Shown here piece after piece: positions 1 to 10,603 of a stretch of 64,000 nt of DNA; the stretch's first letter is position 1; every line of letters begins with the position of its first letter. A program made the position numbers and the translations under genes. Below the pieces are notes generated by a model. The model was given only the letters and a program-made list of their open reading frames with translations, had not been told where the DNA came from and made no database searches. This DNA comes from Theocolax elegans (taxonomy: Eukaryota > Arthropoda > Insecta > Hymenoptera > Cerocephalidae): positions 5,045,448-5,109,447 of the forward strand of contig CM047430.1 in assembly GCA_026168455.1 (NCBI GenBank), read 5' to 3'.

Positions 1-256
1 TTATAAACCTGAACTTGATATCACGTTAATATTGAGTTCAGCTAAACTTAGTATAAACTATATTTTATTTGTCAGTAATTGTAAAAAAACTTTATAAAAA
101 CTTTATATGAATTTCAGCTGTACATTTGATAGTTTCACCAAACTTGAACAGTCAACTGCACAAGTTCGGCTCAGTCTCGTTGGCCAACCCCATATCAAGT
201 TTAGCCAAACCTAAAGTTTATATAAAGTTCATATAAACTTTAATTTTTTTTCGCGG
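1..256. repeat. AT-rich dispersed repeat, right end
   Basis: The stretch is built from diverged copies of a motif like TATAAACTT or AAAGTTTGA and ends in a T-run followed by CGCGGGTA. A second sequence of the same style and orientation lies at about 4600-4935 and ends T-run-ACGCGGGTT. It has no ORF. It is probably the 3' part of a non-autonomous transposon; the family is not identified. Confidence 0.45.
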
Positions 257-271
257 GTATTTATTATTTGT

Positions 272-480
272 ATTATCAATATATTGCCAATATGTTGCCA
301 ATGTATTATCAATATATTGCCAATATGTTGCCAAAGTATTGCCAATATGTTGCCAATATATTGCCAATATGTTGCCAATATGTTGCCAATATGTTGCCAA
401 TATGTTGCCAAAGTATTGCCAATATGTTGCCAATATATTGCCAATATGTTGCCAAAGTATTATCAATATATCGCCAATAT
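272..480. repeat. 11-bp minisatellite, 19 units
   Basis: Tandem array of an 11-bp unit alternating ATTGCCAATAT and GTTGCCAATAT, with variants ending AAAGT or starting ATTATC. 209 bp equals 19 units. Because 11 is not a multiple of 3, the array stays open in several frames on both strands and makes spurious ORFs of period 11 residues. A diverged relative occurs at 17918-18015. Confidence 0.9.
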
Positions 481-1060
481 GTTTCGTGTCTTCCAAATTG
501 TCAATACTACCGACGAATCGATGATCTTTTATTACCTCAAGTGGATGAAAACGTGAATGAACGTCTGTCTTTGGTCATCCGAATAATTACTAAGATGCGT
601 GACATAAATCCACGATTTCTCATAATACCGATTTTTAGTAAAGATATGATCCAATTAATTTTAATGATATCGATTTGTTCAGCATATACTAATATATTAT
701 AAAAAATCAGTTTAAAAATATTTGGTAAACGTAAACATATTATAGATATACTATAGCTAGATGATTCCCAGACTATTATAAAACTTCATCGAGGGTTCAG
801 CTAGATTTTATTTTACACGGACTCGGAATTAACTTACTAGCAATATTATTGCTAATATATTACCAATATATTACGAATTTATGGAAGTTATTCATTGGCA
901 TTTTGTATATTGAACACTCAATTCAATTCAACAGCCAGACTATTGCTATTAATATGCTAAACATTTGGAACGAGTTTTCCAAAATATTTATTAAGTCTAA
1001 AACACAATGAATTGTAATTTTAACGAAGTAACTTTTTTCGAGCACGTTTGCTCTTGCAGT
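481..1060. other. AT-rich non-coding; diverged duplication
   Basis: No gene seen. About 780-1010 and 1215-1440 share an ordered series of motifs (TTTTACACGGACT, CAATATTATTGC, then TTCAATTCAA), so they look like an old tandem duplication with the 58-bp array between the copies. Confidence 0.45.
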
Positions 1061-1203
1061 GCGGACGTCGGAGAGCGTCCGCGACGGCCTTACTCCGCGA
1101 GTACAAAATTTGATGAGCGCGAACGTCGGAGAGCGCCCGCGGCGGGCTTACTCCGCGAGCACAAAATTTGATGTGCGCGAACATCGGAGAGCGCTCGCGG
1201 TAG
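1061..1203. repeat. 58-bp GC-rich tandem repeat, 2.5 units
   Basis: Units begin at 1061, 1119 and 1177 (third partial), each starting GCGRACRTCGGAGAGCG and carrying CTTACTCCGCGAG. GC-rich and CpG-rich against a very AT-rich background. Confidence 0.85.
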
Positions 1204-1639
1204 CATTATGTTTTTTAAATGGAGATTTAAGGCTTGAGCTAAATTTCATTTTACACGGACTAGGAATTATTTACCTATCAATATTATTGCCAATATACTT
1301 GCAAAATTAATTAATATATTTCCAATATGTAGCGATATATTTTTATGGTAAACGTATTTATTGGCTATATTGTACACAAAACTTAATTCAATTCAAAATT
1401 TTATTGTCTGAAAATTCGTCATAAAGGTTTCAATAAATTAATGTAAATACGATGAGATTAAAAACTGTAATAATCTCATATTTATAACGCACGCGTATTA
1501 TAGATTTAGTAAGTAAATTAATAATAGTAGTAATGAATGTATTAGTCTGCGGTCTAATTCAAACTTAAATAAAAATCATTTCCTTGATTGTACATTTTAT
1601 TCATACAATCAATCTCGTAAAATATATTTTGCGATTCAT

Positions 1640-2015
1640 TCGCTTTCGCGATCTTCGCTTCTGCTATACGCATTAGCTATGTTCAGGCGCCTCGGCCGCT
1701 TCGCTCGTTGACCTGTTGCATTAGTCTCGCGCGGCAACGCCGCTCACTTTTCTTCCCTAATCCGGCCTCTGATTGGTCCATTTCAAAAATTAATTACGCC
1801 TCGCCTAATTAATATTTTTTAAAAATTCCGACGGGGTTATACTCGAATTAATTGTCTGAATCGGAATATATATATATATTACCTATCGACTGAATTAATC
1901 AATTAAAAAATGAACAGACAAGCTCTATACTTCACTTTTTAATACATTCAAATTATAAATCATAACCAATTTTACTATAACCAACTTCATATAGTAAAAA
2001 ACGTACAACTCGAAA
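1640..2015 (+). promoter_or_regulatory. Probable promoter/5'UTR of the BEN-domain gene
   Basis: A local CpG-rich stretch (about 1640-1800) sits upstream of the first coding exon and contains an inverted CCAAT box, GATTGG, at 1771-1776, an NF-Y-type element. It is followed by AT-rich leader DNA up to the ATG at 2016. Position and composition suggest a promoter; no TATA or initiator is claimed. Confidence 0.4.
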
Positions 2016-4227
2016 ATGTTTTCGCTAATTTTATGGTTAGATACCAAAGATGTTAGCGTGATTTCTACGAAAGATATAAAAGTAGATAAAAATGAATCAC
2101 AAGGGCAAAGTGGGGAAAGTCCTGGTTCACTGCTAAAGTTTTAAAAAGGAGTGGTAAGTATTACTGAATTTTCTAAAATTTATATAGTTTAGAATGTATC
2201 ATTTTGACACGATCTGTAACTGTAATTTATAAATTTTATTTCGATTTTTCTTGCAATTTATGTATATTTTTTATATTTTCAGATAAAAAAGAGTGGCTAG
2301 ATTCGCTGTTTGTTACAGAGGAAGGAGTTATTGTCACACCGGACAAAAGATTTTCATTTTCTCCTGGTACATTATTAAAACAGCGAGATTGTCGAGAAAT
2401 GGAGAAGAGAAGTTTGAGTATAATGAAGGAAAATATAAAATCAATTAATGAAGAATTACTATCCGCTAAACTGATTCAGGAAGATGATAAATCGAGTGAT
2501 GAATCCAGTGATCAATCGAAAGCAGATGGTGACATTAAGTAAATATAATTTTTCATTCTTGTTTGTTATGTTGGAATTCCCGGTCTCCCTAGCACGAAAA
2601 ATTGCCTTCGGCTCGGATGTCAATTTCCGTGTGCTATAGGCTCACCAGTACTTTACCTCCCTAGATGTGTAATATATTATTTAGTATATGTTTAAACCCG
2701 TAAAATCAAGAGAAAAACAGATAATTTATAAATAATTTATATTTATTATGCACTTATAGAGATGATGAATGTAAGACGGGTGATTCGAATGCTGAATTAA
2801 GCAGCGATGATAAAACTGGTGGTAAAAAAGTAGAAGTGACGGAAAAGAAACATTGTACTTGCTGTGCATTAAATTTATGTAAGTTTTTGTAACTTTGTCT
2901 TATTTCATACTTTTTCTAAATTTAATTACTTGTAGCATAATATTGTGATTGTCAAATTAATTTATATGAGCTGTTTATTGTAAAAAGATAGATAAATTTA
3001 CGTGAGTTTTTCATTATTTCTTTTCAGTGTCTATTGGTGATTTGGAGAAATTAAAAAATATCGGAGTCCTGGCAGACAATGTCTTGGTTATGCTGCATAA
3101 TCAGGTATTTTTAAAAAATAAATTTTATCTTATCATTTATTAAATAAAACTTAAGTTTAAAATATTATTAATATTTTCAGACTAAAATCAATGAATTAAA
3201 GGGAAATTTTAAAAAATCTCGTAGTATTAAAACATCATGTTCAAGCTCAAATTGTGAGAAAGTAAGTTGTACGCACTAACATATACGATACTTATTTGTC
3301 AATATTATAAAGAATTAATATCCTTTTTATAATGAATAGATGGAATTGGTTGAAGGCTCCGGAATTATAGTGGATGCATTTAAAGTAAGATGGATCCAAT
3401 CCAGTTATGCTAGAAAGCCGCGTGAAATGGTTAGAAGACTCATGAAATTAATAATTGGCGAAAAAAAATTAAAAGAGGTGTCCCCTACTGGGAAAAATCA
3501 TTGGGCTCCAATACCTGAGGATATTTACGAAGGCGTTCAAAGTAAGCAATTTGATGAAAATTTAATATCTATCTAATGATAATTTCAGCAATATAAATTT
3601 TGATAATCTTTATATAACTTTGTATAGCATTTTCTACATTTATCATTAAATCTTTAACTTTGTAAAAAACCTATGATGATATAGCTGTATATTTCACGCA
3701 GATTTAAACAAAAATATTACTTTATTTAACATTAAAATAACATTTATATAATATTATATGTATATATATTATAAACAGGATTTGTGAATGATAGTGCCAA
3801 GAAAAAGAAGTACACAATTAGCCATAATGACTGTAGACAGTGCTTAACAGCGATGTGTGCTACTTTAAGAACAATTAAAAAAAATGTAAACTGTCAGCCA
3901 TCCACAGATGTTAAACATTTAAAAGGAGATATTGAAAAACTAAAAAACACGGATCTTACAGGAGAACTTAGATCGAAAAATGATTCGGTACAAATCAACG
4001 TTGCGCATAGTAATGAGGAGAAAGATTATGAAAATAAGAATGAAAAATGCAATGAGAAAAAGTCTGATGATGTAAAGAAGACACAGTTTAACGAAATAAA
4101 CTATAATGAAAAGGTGATACATTCTAACGATAAAAAAGAAAAAAAAAAGAAACAGTCTCATAAAAGGAAAGGTAAAGAAAATTTGGAAGAAAGTCCAGAA
4201 AGTGTGTGCAAGAAAACAAAAAATTAA
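2016..4227 (+). CDS. Seven-exon BEN-domain protein gene
   Basis: Spliced gene read from GT-AG junctions: exons 2016-2153, 2283-2538, 2760-2878, 3028-3104, 3181-3261, 3340-3541 and 3779-4227; all phases agree from exon 1's end onward. BEN domains are alpha-helical modules that bind DNA or chromatin proteins. Here the domain lies mainly in exon 6, with the typical helix and turn (REMVRRLMKLIIGEKKL, then SPTGKN and PIPEDI), and runs on into exon 7. Exon 3 has a Cys cluster (CTCCALNL); exon 7 ends in a Lys-rich, low-complexity, probably nuclear tail. Exon 1 starts MFSLILWLDTKDVSVIS, but the part matching the splice phase (WFTAKVLKRS) lies in another frame, so one base appears missing near 2111-2123. 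This is either a real frameshift (pseudogene or alternative start) or a sequencing error; six of seven exons being open favours error. Confidence 0.75.
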
Positions 4228-4312
4228 CTATTTTCATTTTTCCCAGTTCAAAACAATTATATGTATTTATCGTTATTGTTCAATGATTGTTAATCTAACA
4301 TCTTAATTATAG

Positions 4313-4318
4313 AATAAA
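4313..4318 (+). terminator. Polyadenylation signal AATAAA
   Basis: Canonical AATAAA 86 bp after the stop codon of the BEN-domain gene, in AT-rich DNA. Confidence 0.55.
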
Positions 4319-4329
4319 AATATGATTTA

Positions 4330-5152
4330 ATTACTAATTCGTATTAATATATAAATTTCACATTAAAAAGTAAAAGCAAATTAATTAAATACATTTATTT
4401 GCATCTGCTACCTATCTACTCACTACTTACATATACACATAATAGTATCTTTTCTTGATATTATTACACTTCGAATCATTTCGAATTCTGTTTAATAAAA
4501 TTATGTACCCATATAAATACATTATGAATAAAGCTTTTATGAACTGGTAAAGACGCTCAGTTAATGAGGTAACCTATTCATGTTACGAGATTATTTATAA
4601 TAACTGTTAATTTGATTAATATAGAGTTTTTACAAAGTTTAATATAAATTATCCAAAAATATATAAACTTCGTGTAAAGTGAAGCTGAAGTTTCGATAAA
4701 GTTTCTCTAAACTTTCATATAATTTGCTTAAAAATATATAAACTTATTATAAAATTAAGCCAAAGTTTTGACAAAGTTTTTCTAAACTTTAAATTAACTT
4801 TGTCACCAAAAATTACACAAATTTATCAAGTTCAGGATAGTGCCATTGGATAAATTCATAAAAAGTTCAGGTAAACTTCAGTTCAGCTGAACAATATATT
4901 AACTTCATATGAATTTATCTTTTTTTACGCGGGTTCCTCACTTTAGAGTTAGTTGTACGGTAGGGTTAACATGTCCTGCTAGATTAAACAGTATAGAAAA
5001 AATTGCTTTTGCTAGAAATATGAATGCGTCCACTGAAAGTTTTACAACAGCTAGATCAATGTTAATAAGATATTAGGTATAAGGTCAAGCACTGTACAGT
5101 ATACTGGTGATACTGGCCCAGTGTAGGGCTTTATACATTACTTTTAGTTTTA
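4330..5152. repeat. AT-rich repeat DNA between gene and element F
   Basis: About 4600-4935 repeats TATAAACTT, AAAGTTT and CTAAACTT motifs and ends T-run-ACGCGGGTT, matching the family at 1-256. From 4935 to 5152 no gene or clear repeat is seen. Confidence 0.4.
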
Positions 5153-5810
5153 CCCTATTAAAAAAATTAGTACGAATTTAGTACAAAATCAGCACTAAAT
5201 TTAGCGCAAAATCAGTACAAAATTGATACGAAATTCGTCCGAAATTTGGACAAAATTCGTACCCTAAAAGTCCGAATTTACAGTTCTAAATAAGCACAAA
5301 ATTCATGCAAATAATATACAGAATTTGTACAAAATTAGTACAAAATTAGAACAAAATTCGTACGAAATTCGTACATCAATTAGTACATAATTTGTACTAA
5401 ATTTATACGAATTTTATTTAAAAAATTCACGCTGATTCAGTACTGATTTCATATTGTAATCAATATGAAATCATCACTGCATCAATATGAATTCATCACC
5501 GAATCAGAGTAAAATCAGTACTGAATCAGCAGTAACTTTTTCCCACAACGCAGAATTGAATTGGTACAAAATCAGTACAAAATCAGGATTTAATCAGTAC
5601 AAAATCGGTATTGAATGTTTACTGAATCTACGATGAATCAGAGTTACACGCAGAGTAATAAAACAATAAAAGTTAATTTATATGTTATTAATAAAAGTGA
5701 GTAATCACATACCGTAACACGTGTTTAATCACATGATTTTTTACATGTTAAAGAACGTGATTATTTCGTTGTAAATTTCCTAGAGAAAGGTATGTAATAT
5801 ATAATTCTCT

Positions 5811-6560
5811 AAAAAAATTAGGTAAAAACACATAAAATTGTCAAAAAAACATAAAATAAATAAAAAAAAAGTATTACACATTTTTCTGTTTAGCTTAGTT
5901 ATTCACCCATCTACGTATTAACCGCGGTCAATGCTGCTTAACTTTCATGATCAATCATTTCTCAGTCTATTCTCAATGCTACATTCACAAACAGTTAGAA
6001 AGATAATAAAAACATATTTGTAGACGTTTCAAAAAGCCCAGTTAGAATTTATTTTAATGATATTAATTTTAATAGAATAAACATATTTTTAAAAATATGG
6101 GCAATTTCATACAAGTTAAAATTTTAATGTACATATATCGATACCATATTAGAAGAACAATATATATTTAGTAATATATTGCAGCAATTTCATATTAATT
6201 GTAACTAGGCTTTTTGAAATGTCTACAAATATGTTTTCATTATATTTGTAAATGTTTGTTAATGTAGCAGGTAGAACATAGTAAATCATGCAATAGAAAA
6301 TACTAAAATCAGTATGGAAGTAATATTCATTCATTTGTACAATATAATTTCTCTATATGTATTAATATGTAAATATCTCTATTTTACTGGTTTAAAAAAA
6401 TGTACAAAAAATAATTTTAAACCAATAAAAAAGAGATATTTACGTTTTAATACATATGGACAAATTAATATACACAAATGAATATTATTATTAATATTAT
6501 ATTGTTTATTAATATTTATTGATGTAAGATATGCCAGGGCTAATAATTATGAAATAAATT
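5811..6560. repeat. Palindromic repeat shared with element E
   Basis: Shares long stretches with 55680-56460 and, inverted, with 56470-57130, for example around ATTAACCGCGGTCAATGC. Contains its own inverted repeat centred near 6412 (AAATATCTC ... GAGATATTT). Non-coding. Confidence 0.7.
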
Positions 6561-6599
6561 TTGTGTAGTATACTTTGTGATGGTGTCATCAATAAGGGG

Positions 6600-7260
6600 C
6601 ACCTAAAAAGGAATAGATATTATTAATATGTGTTCTTATAAATATATTATAATTGAAGGTAAACTTACCTGGTTCGTAGGTTATCCAGGAACGGTAGAGA
6701 AGATGCCGTCGAGGAGTTGTTGGTCGGCTGCTCCGGGGTTCTCTGCTGCAGGAGGCGGGGTTCCCGGGGTGGTCAGCTACTCCAAGACAACAGCATCTAT
6801 AAGAGAAAAATATGTAAATATTGGGTGTTGAATGGGGAAAATGGATAAGGAAAATCAGGAATTAATTATCGAGGAAATATAATTAAAACCAGGTAACAGA
6901 GGGATTTTGTGAAAGATTATACCAATACTTACCTATTTCAGGAGTTTTGCATCATTGTTTATTGCAAATATGCAATAAACAATGATGTAAACATTACCAT
7001 TATCGCTGTGTGTAGTACCTCGTGGAGCGTTGGTGGGGAGAACTCGTCGCCGTCTTCGCGCACGGCGTATACACGCGAGTATACGTACGCGCACACACAT
7101 TATACACGCGCACAACACCCGCGGAACGATTTATCGTCATTCCCGCCGGTGGGGATCGCGCGCACGCGGTGAACCGGTCGCGAAGCACGTTGTTTACGTG
7201 CCGGTTCGAGCTCAGTTACGTCCATCTTGAATCGATCGAGATTCAAGCGCGCGCATAGTA
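6600..7260 (-). other. CpG-rich exon-like stretch (capture or promoter)
   Basis: On the minus strand, 6797 to 6672 is bounded by a good acceptor (TTTTTCTCTTATAG) and donor (GTAAGTTT), and one frame across it is open. A second minus donor, GTAAGTATT, lies near 6933. From 7000 to 7260 the DNA is strongly CpG-rich with alternating CGCG/ACAC motifs, like a promoter or first exon. No protein family was recognised; possibly non-coding exons of a gene captured in element F. Confidence 0.3.
6950..6987. repeat. Perfect 16-bp-stem hairpin
   Basis: CATCATTGTTTATTGC (6950-6965), loop AAATAT, then the exact reverse complement (6972-6987). It lies just upstream (minus strand) of a putative donor site. Confidence 0.9.
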
Positions 7261-7449
7261 ACTAGGCGGTCCGCGCTTTTATCGACGTAGGGATATACGT
7301 ATCGATACGTAGGGAGTTTCGGAACACGTGTAGTGGCGATCGTTCAGGTAATACGTGTATAATATATAGAAACAAATAAGAGATTCAAATCTCGCGCCAA
7401 GGAGATTTTGGTGATATTACTAAATGTTCTATAGTAAGGACGATGTGTC

Positions 7450-7502
7450 GTGTATGGAATTACTGTATAAAATAGTATTATGACAGTAATTCCGTAATAC
7501 AC
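7450..7502. repeat. Hairpin, GGAATTACTGT stem
   Basis: GTGTAT-GGAATTACTGT (7450-7465) pairs with ACAGTAATTCC-GTAATACAC (7483-7502) across a 17-nt loop. It is either transposon structure or a stem like a small-RNA precursor. Confidence 0.6.
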
Positions 7503-7595
7503 GTACATTTACTGTAATAGTTGGGACAATGATAACTTATGCAAATGAGTTGTCAATTTTGATATGAGTAAGGACTATACGGTAGCGGGGGGGGG

Positions 7596-7654
7596 CACCT
7601 GTGACATGTAATTACATGGAGATAAGTCAAATAATGACTTATCTCCCGCAGGTG
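7596..7654. repeat. Nested hairpin, GGAGATAAGTCA stem
   Basis: Perfect 12-bp stem GGAGATAAGTCA (7618-7629) / TGACTTATCTCC (7635-7646) with 5-nt loop, inside an outer CACCTG (7596-7601) / CAGGTG (7649-7654) pair; between them lies the palindrome CATGTAATTACATG. Confidence 0.75.
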
Positions 7655-8463
7655 ACACGAGAGAGATAAGGAACTGGGACAACAAGTGAGAAAAGGAGAG
7701 AGTATTTGAATTTTCGGTTACGGAGGGTAGTTGCCGGAGAGGGAGTATTCTAGTATCGTGAGTTGGAGAGTAAAGTCAAGTTTTCGAGAGTAGAGTATCC
7801 TTAGTGATAGAGAGCAGTGTATTTTTGAGAGAGTCGATTATTGATAGTCATTGTGAGGATTTATATATATTTTGAAAAAGTATTTTGAGCAGCTATTCAT
7901 TGGATCAAAGATTGAGAATTGTTCAATAATTACTCATAGATATATATAGATATATACTAGATATATTGGATTATTATTTGTATATATAATATTTGAATTG
8001 ATCTACTTAATTGGTAAGTGATTCAATTATTATTGTGGCGTCTAATATATCTATTAATTTACTGTTGGTCAAACGTGGTTGTTCCGGGAGTGATTGCTTT
8101 TTTTCTATCGTTGGGTTCGTTGGGTTTTATTTGTTAATTACGTCGCGTTACGTTGGGTTTTTTCGCACGTTATTAATAAATATTAAGTTTCACGAATCTC
8201 TCTCGTGGTAGTGGTGACAGTGGATTCCGCAAGGAATCCGCTTATTAATTTTCTGTGCAGGAAAACAAGTGTATTTACGCCAACTAAAAATTATCATAGA
8301 TTACAGTGGAAACCGGTCCACTGTAAATTCGACGGAATCTCCTCTGAGAGAGTCGGTCGTGCAGGGTTTTATTTTATTTCAATTAATATTTTCGACGTTT
8401 CCACCGGGAAACGGTTAAGTGTTTTAACCGAGAAATTGGTAACGTCGCAACTTGTTGTATGTT
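7655..8463. other. Non-coding core of element F, retroelement-leader-like
   Basis: No convincing ORF. Near 8210 the string GTGGTGACAGTGG resembles the LTR-leader junction of some insect retroelements, and the preceding 500 bp could be an LTR remnant, but no second LTR was found. Confidence 0.25.
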
Positions 8464-9036
8464 TGGGAAAAAGTTACTGCTGATTCAGTACTGATTTTAC
8501 TCTGATTCGGTGATGATTTCATATTGATTACAATATGAAATCAATACTGAATCAGCGTGAATTTTTTAAATAAAATTCGTACAAATTTAGTACAAATTAT
8601 GTACTAATATGTACGAATTTCGTACGAATTTCGTACGAATTTTGTTCAAATTTTGTACTAATTTTGTACAAATTCTGTATATTATTTGCATGAATTCTGT
8701 GCTTATTTAGGACTGTAAATTCGAACTTTTAGGGTACGAATTTTGTACAAATTGCGGACGAATTTCGTATCAATTTTGTACTGAGTTTGCGCTAAATTTA
8801 GTGTTAATTTTGTACTAAATTCGTACTAATTTTTTTAATAGGGATAAGTTTTATTTAGTTTTATTTTAGTTTTTAAACTATAGAATAAAGTTTTATGCCA
8901 CCCTATATACAGATAAATTAATTTTTTCTATAGGTTTTTACTGCATTTTTGTAATGTTTTGTAAATATTGTTGGCTTAAAAAATAAATAAGTAAATAAAA
9001 TTTAAATATCAAATTTGACGTTAAACTAAACTGTAC

Positions 9037-9199
9037 CTTTTGGAAAAGATTTATAAAACTTTCTTCTAAAGATAAAATTGGCTTTGATTTTTCTTGAAAT
9101 TGTTTTTTTAGATATTTGTCCAATTTCTCCAAACCTTTAACATACCTCATACCAGCAAAATCTTTTAAGAAAGGCCAATATTCTTTCCAAGCCAATTCT
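9037..9199 (-). CDS. Single exon of an ANKLE2-like protein
   Basis: A 163-bp open segment on the minus strand bounded by acceptor TTTCTATTAG and donor GTACAG. It encodes ELAWKEYWPFLKDFAG, then KGLEKLDKYLKKQF, resembling the conserved segment around the tryptophan of ankyrin/LEM proteins of the ANKLE2 type (nuclear-envelope proteins that act in post-mitotic nuclear reassembly). The assignment is from memory of that motif and is tentative. Upstream exons would lie right of Gypsy-1: a possible one is near 14570-14637 (minus; EIEKDVFLLAFSMDNK), with a GTATGT donor near 14562. If right, Gypsy-1 sits in the intron. Downstream (below 9037) no further exon is seen before element F, so the gene may be truncated. 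Confidence 0.45.
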
Positions 9200-9289
9200 C
9201 TAATAGAAATACATTTGAAAATAATTATGATTGAAAAATATGTAAAGACGCTATAAATTAAAAAAAAATTTCTAGAAGATAACAAATGT

Positions 9290-9564
9290 TTGGAAGTTGT
9301 TCGCTTCCTTAACAATGTGATAGTCAGGAGAGGAAGGAGACAGACAAGCTCAATTTATTAAACAGTTTATTGTCGAAATACACAATGCTTGAAAGACCCT
9401 TTCGGGCGCCCAGCCGGAGCTCTACTGGAGATCGCCACGCATCGAAGCAGTTCGCGCGAGGCGCAATCTGTGATGGAGGGGGAACGTACTAGGTTCCGTC
9501 GGAGCGGGGAATCAAGACCTGCTTCCGTCGACTTGGTCGAGGCGGGCTAGTCTGACCCCCACAG
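9290..9564 (-). repeat. Gypsy-1 3' LTR
   Basis: 275 bp, reading TGTGGGGGT at its minus-strand start. Differs from the other LTR at about four sites (e.g. GTCGAAATAC versus GTCAAAATAC). A purine-rich tract (GGCGGGGGAGTAGC, minus) directly abuts it at 9565-9578 and would prime plus-strand DNA synthesis. Confidence 0.95.
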
Positions 9565-10603
9565 CTACTCCCCCGCCAGTGACGAAGGCAGGATGCAGAT
9601 GGAACGAAACAGATTTCTGAGATGGTGGAGGCGCCTGCTCAGGTTGACTCGGTGGCGTTGGGGCTGATGTTGATGCCTGGTTGGGTTGAGCGGCCTGTTG
9701 AGCGTCGGCATTTTCCGGTAAGGCCGGTTTGAGGGCCGATGTTGAGATGACTTTCGGCTGTCCGTTGACTTCGATCTCGTAGGTCTGATCGCTGATGCGC
9801 CGCAGGACCTTGTGTGGCCCAGTATAAGGTGGCTGGAGAGGCTTTTTGATGGTATCCAGTCTCCTGAAGACGAAAGGGCAAGTGCGGAGGTCCATGTGGA
9901 AAAACGGACTGCGAGGTGGTACGTGTCTTGATCCTGGCACCGCCCGAAGGGACCTCATCAGGGCCCTTAACTCGCTGGCGAAGGTTGGAGCGTCGACCTC
10001 CGGATGGCTCGAGGTGACGAAGAATTCGCCGGGGATACGCAGCGTTGAGCCGAACAGCATCTCGGCTGGCGATGCTCGGAGGTCCTCCTTGTAGGTCGTG
10101 CGCAGTCCAAGTAAGACAGTTGGGAGTGCGAGAGGCCACGGCGTGGGCGCGCTACACATGAGCGCCGCCTTGAGCGTTCGGTGGAGACGCTCCACCAGAC
10201 CATTGGATTGCGGATGGTACGGCGTGGTGCGCACTCGGTTGGCTCCGACCAAAGCAGCTAGGGCGGTAAAAAGTCCTGCCTCGAACTGAGTCCCCTGGTC
10301 AGTGGTGATGGTAAGCGGGGTCCCGAAGAAACAGATCCAGTTGTCGAAGAAAGCCTTGGCGACGCTGGGTGCTGATTGGTCGGACAACGGGACGGCTGCT
10401 GGCCACCTGGAGAACCGGTCGATCATGGTGAGGTAATACTGGAATCCAGAGTGCAGCGGCAACTTGATCAGATCAAGATGTATGTGGTCAAAGCGCGCGT
10501 CGGGTTCCGTGAAGTCGCCTAATGCTGCTCGGTTGTGGCGATGCACCTTTGCATGTTGGCAAGGAACGCAGGAACGAGTCCAACGTGCGACATCTTTGCG
10601 CAT
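9512..10603 (-). pseudogene. Gypsy-1 integrase region
   Basis: 363 codons open. The integrase catalytic core has the D,D-35-E arrangement: Asp in HIHLDLIK (about residue 44), Asp in TTDQGTQFE (about 102) and Glu in NGLVERLHR (about 138). A downstream chromodomain-like/GPHKVLRR segment and a Pro/Gln-rich tail follow; the stop lies inside the 3' LTR. The N-terminal zinc-binding region is reduced to CVPCQ; the usual HH half is missing. The frame is offset from the RT frame, so no full pol polyprotein can be made. Confidence 0.9.

Larger units (their letters stand above)
5153..8843. mobile_element. Element F: inverted-repeat element with ~390-bp arms
   Basis: The left arm 5153-5545 and right arm 8464-8843 are near-perfect reverse complements, beginning CCCTATTAAAAAAATTAG and closing with TAACTTTTTCCCA. 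Arms consist of GTACAAAATTAGTAC-like repeats and GATTCAGTACTGAT-like motifs. No transposase is visible. The interior holds a half-palindrome shared with element E (5811-6560) and a CpG-rich, exon-like stretch (6600-8460). It could be a foldback element that captured host sequence, or two insertions. No clear target duplication (flanks TTTTA and ATAAG). Confidence 0.7.

Noticed and set aside
272..480. Possible CRISPR-like array
   Set aside because: No unique spacers; simple tandem repeats in eukaryotic DNA.
218..702. Several overlapping ORFs on both strands with periodic Gln-Tyr-Ile-Ala-Asn repeats
   Set aside because: They are translations of the 11-bp minisatellite, open in many frames by chance.
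7000..7258. ORFs in CpG-rich DNA on both strands
   Set aside because: Low-complexity CG/CA alternation makes several frames open; no protein similarity seen.
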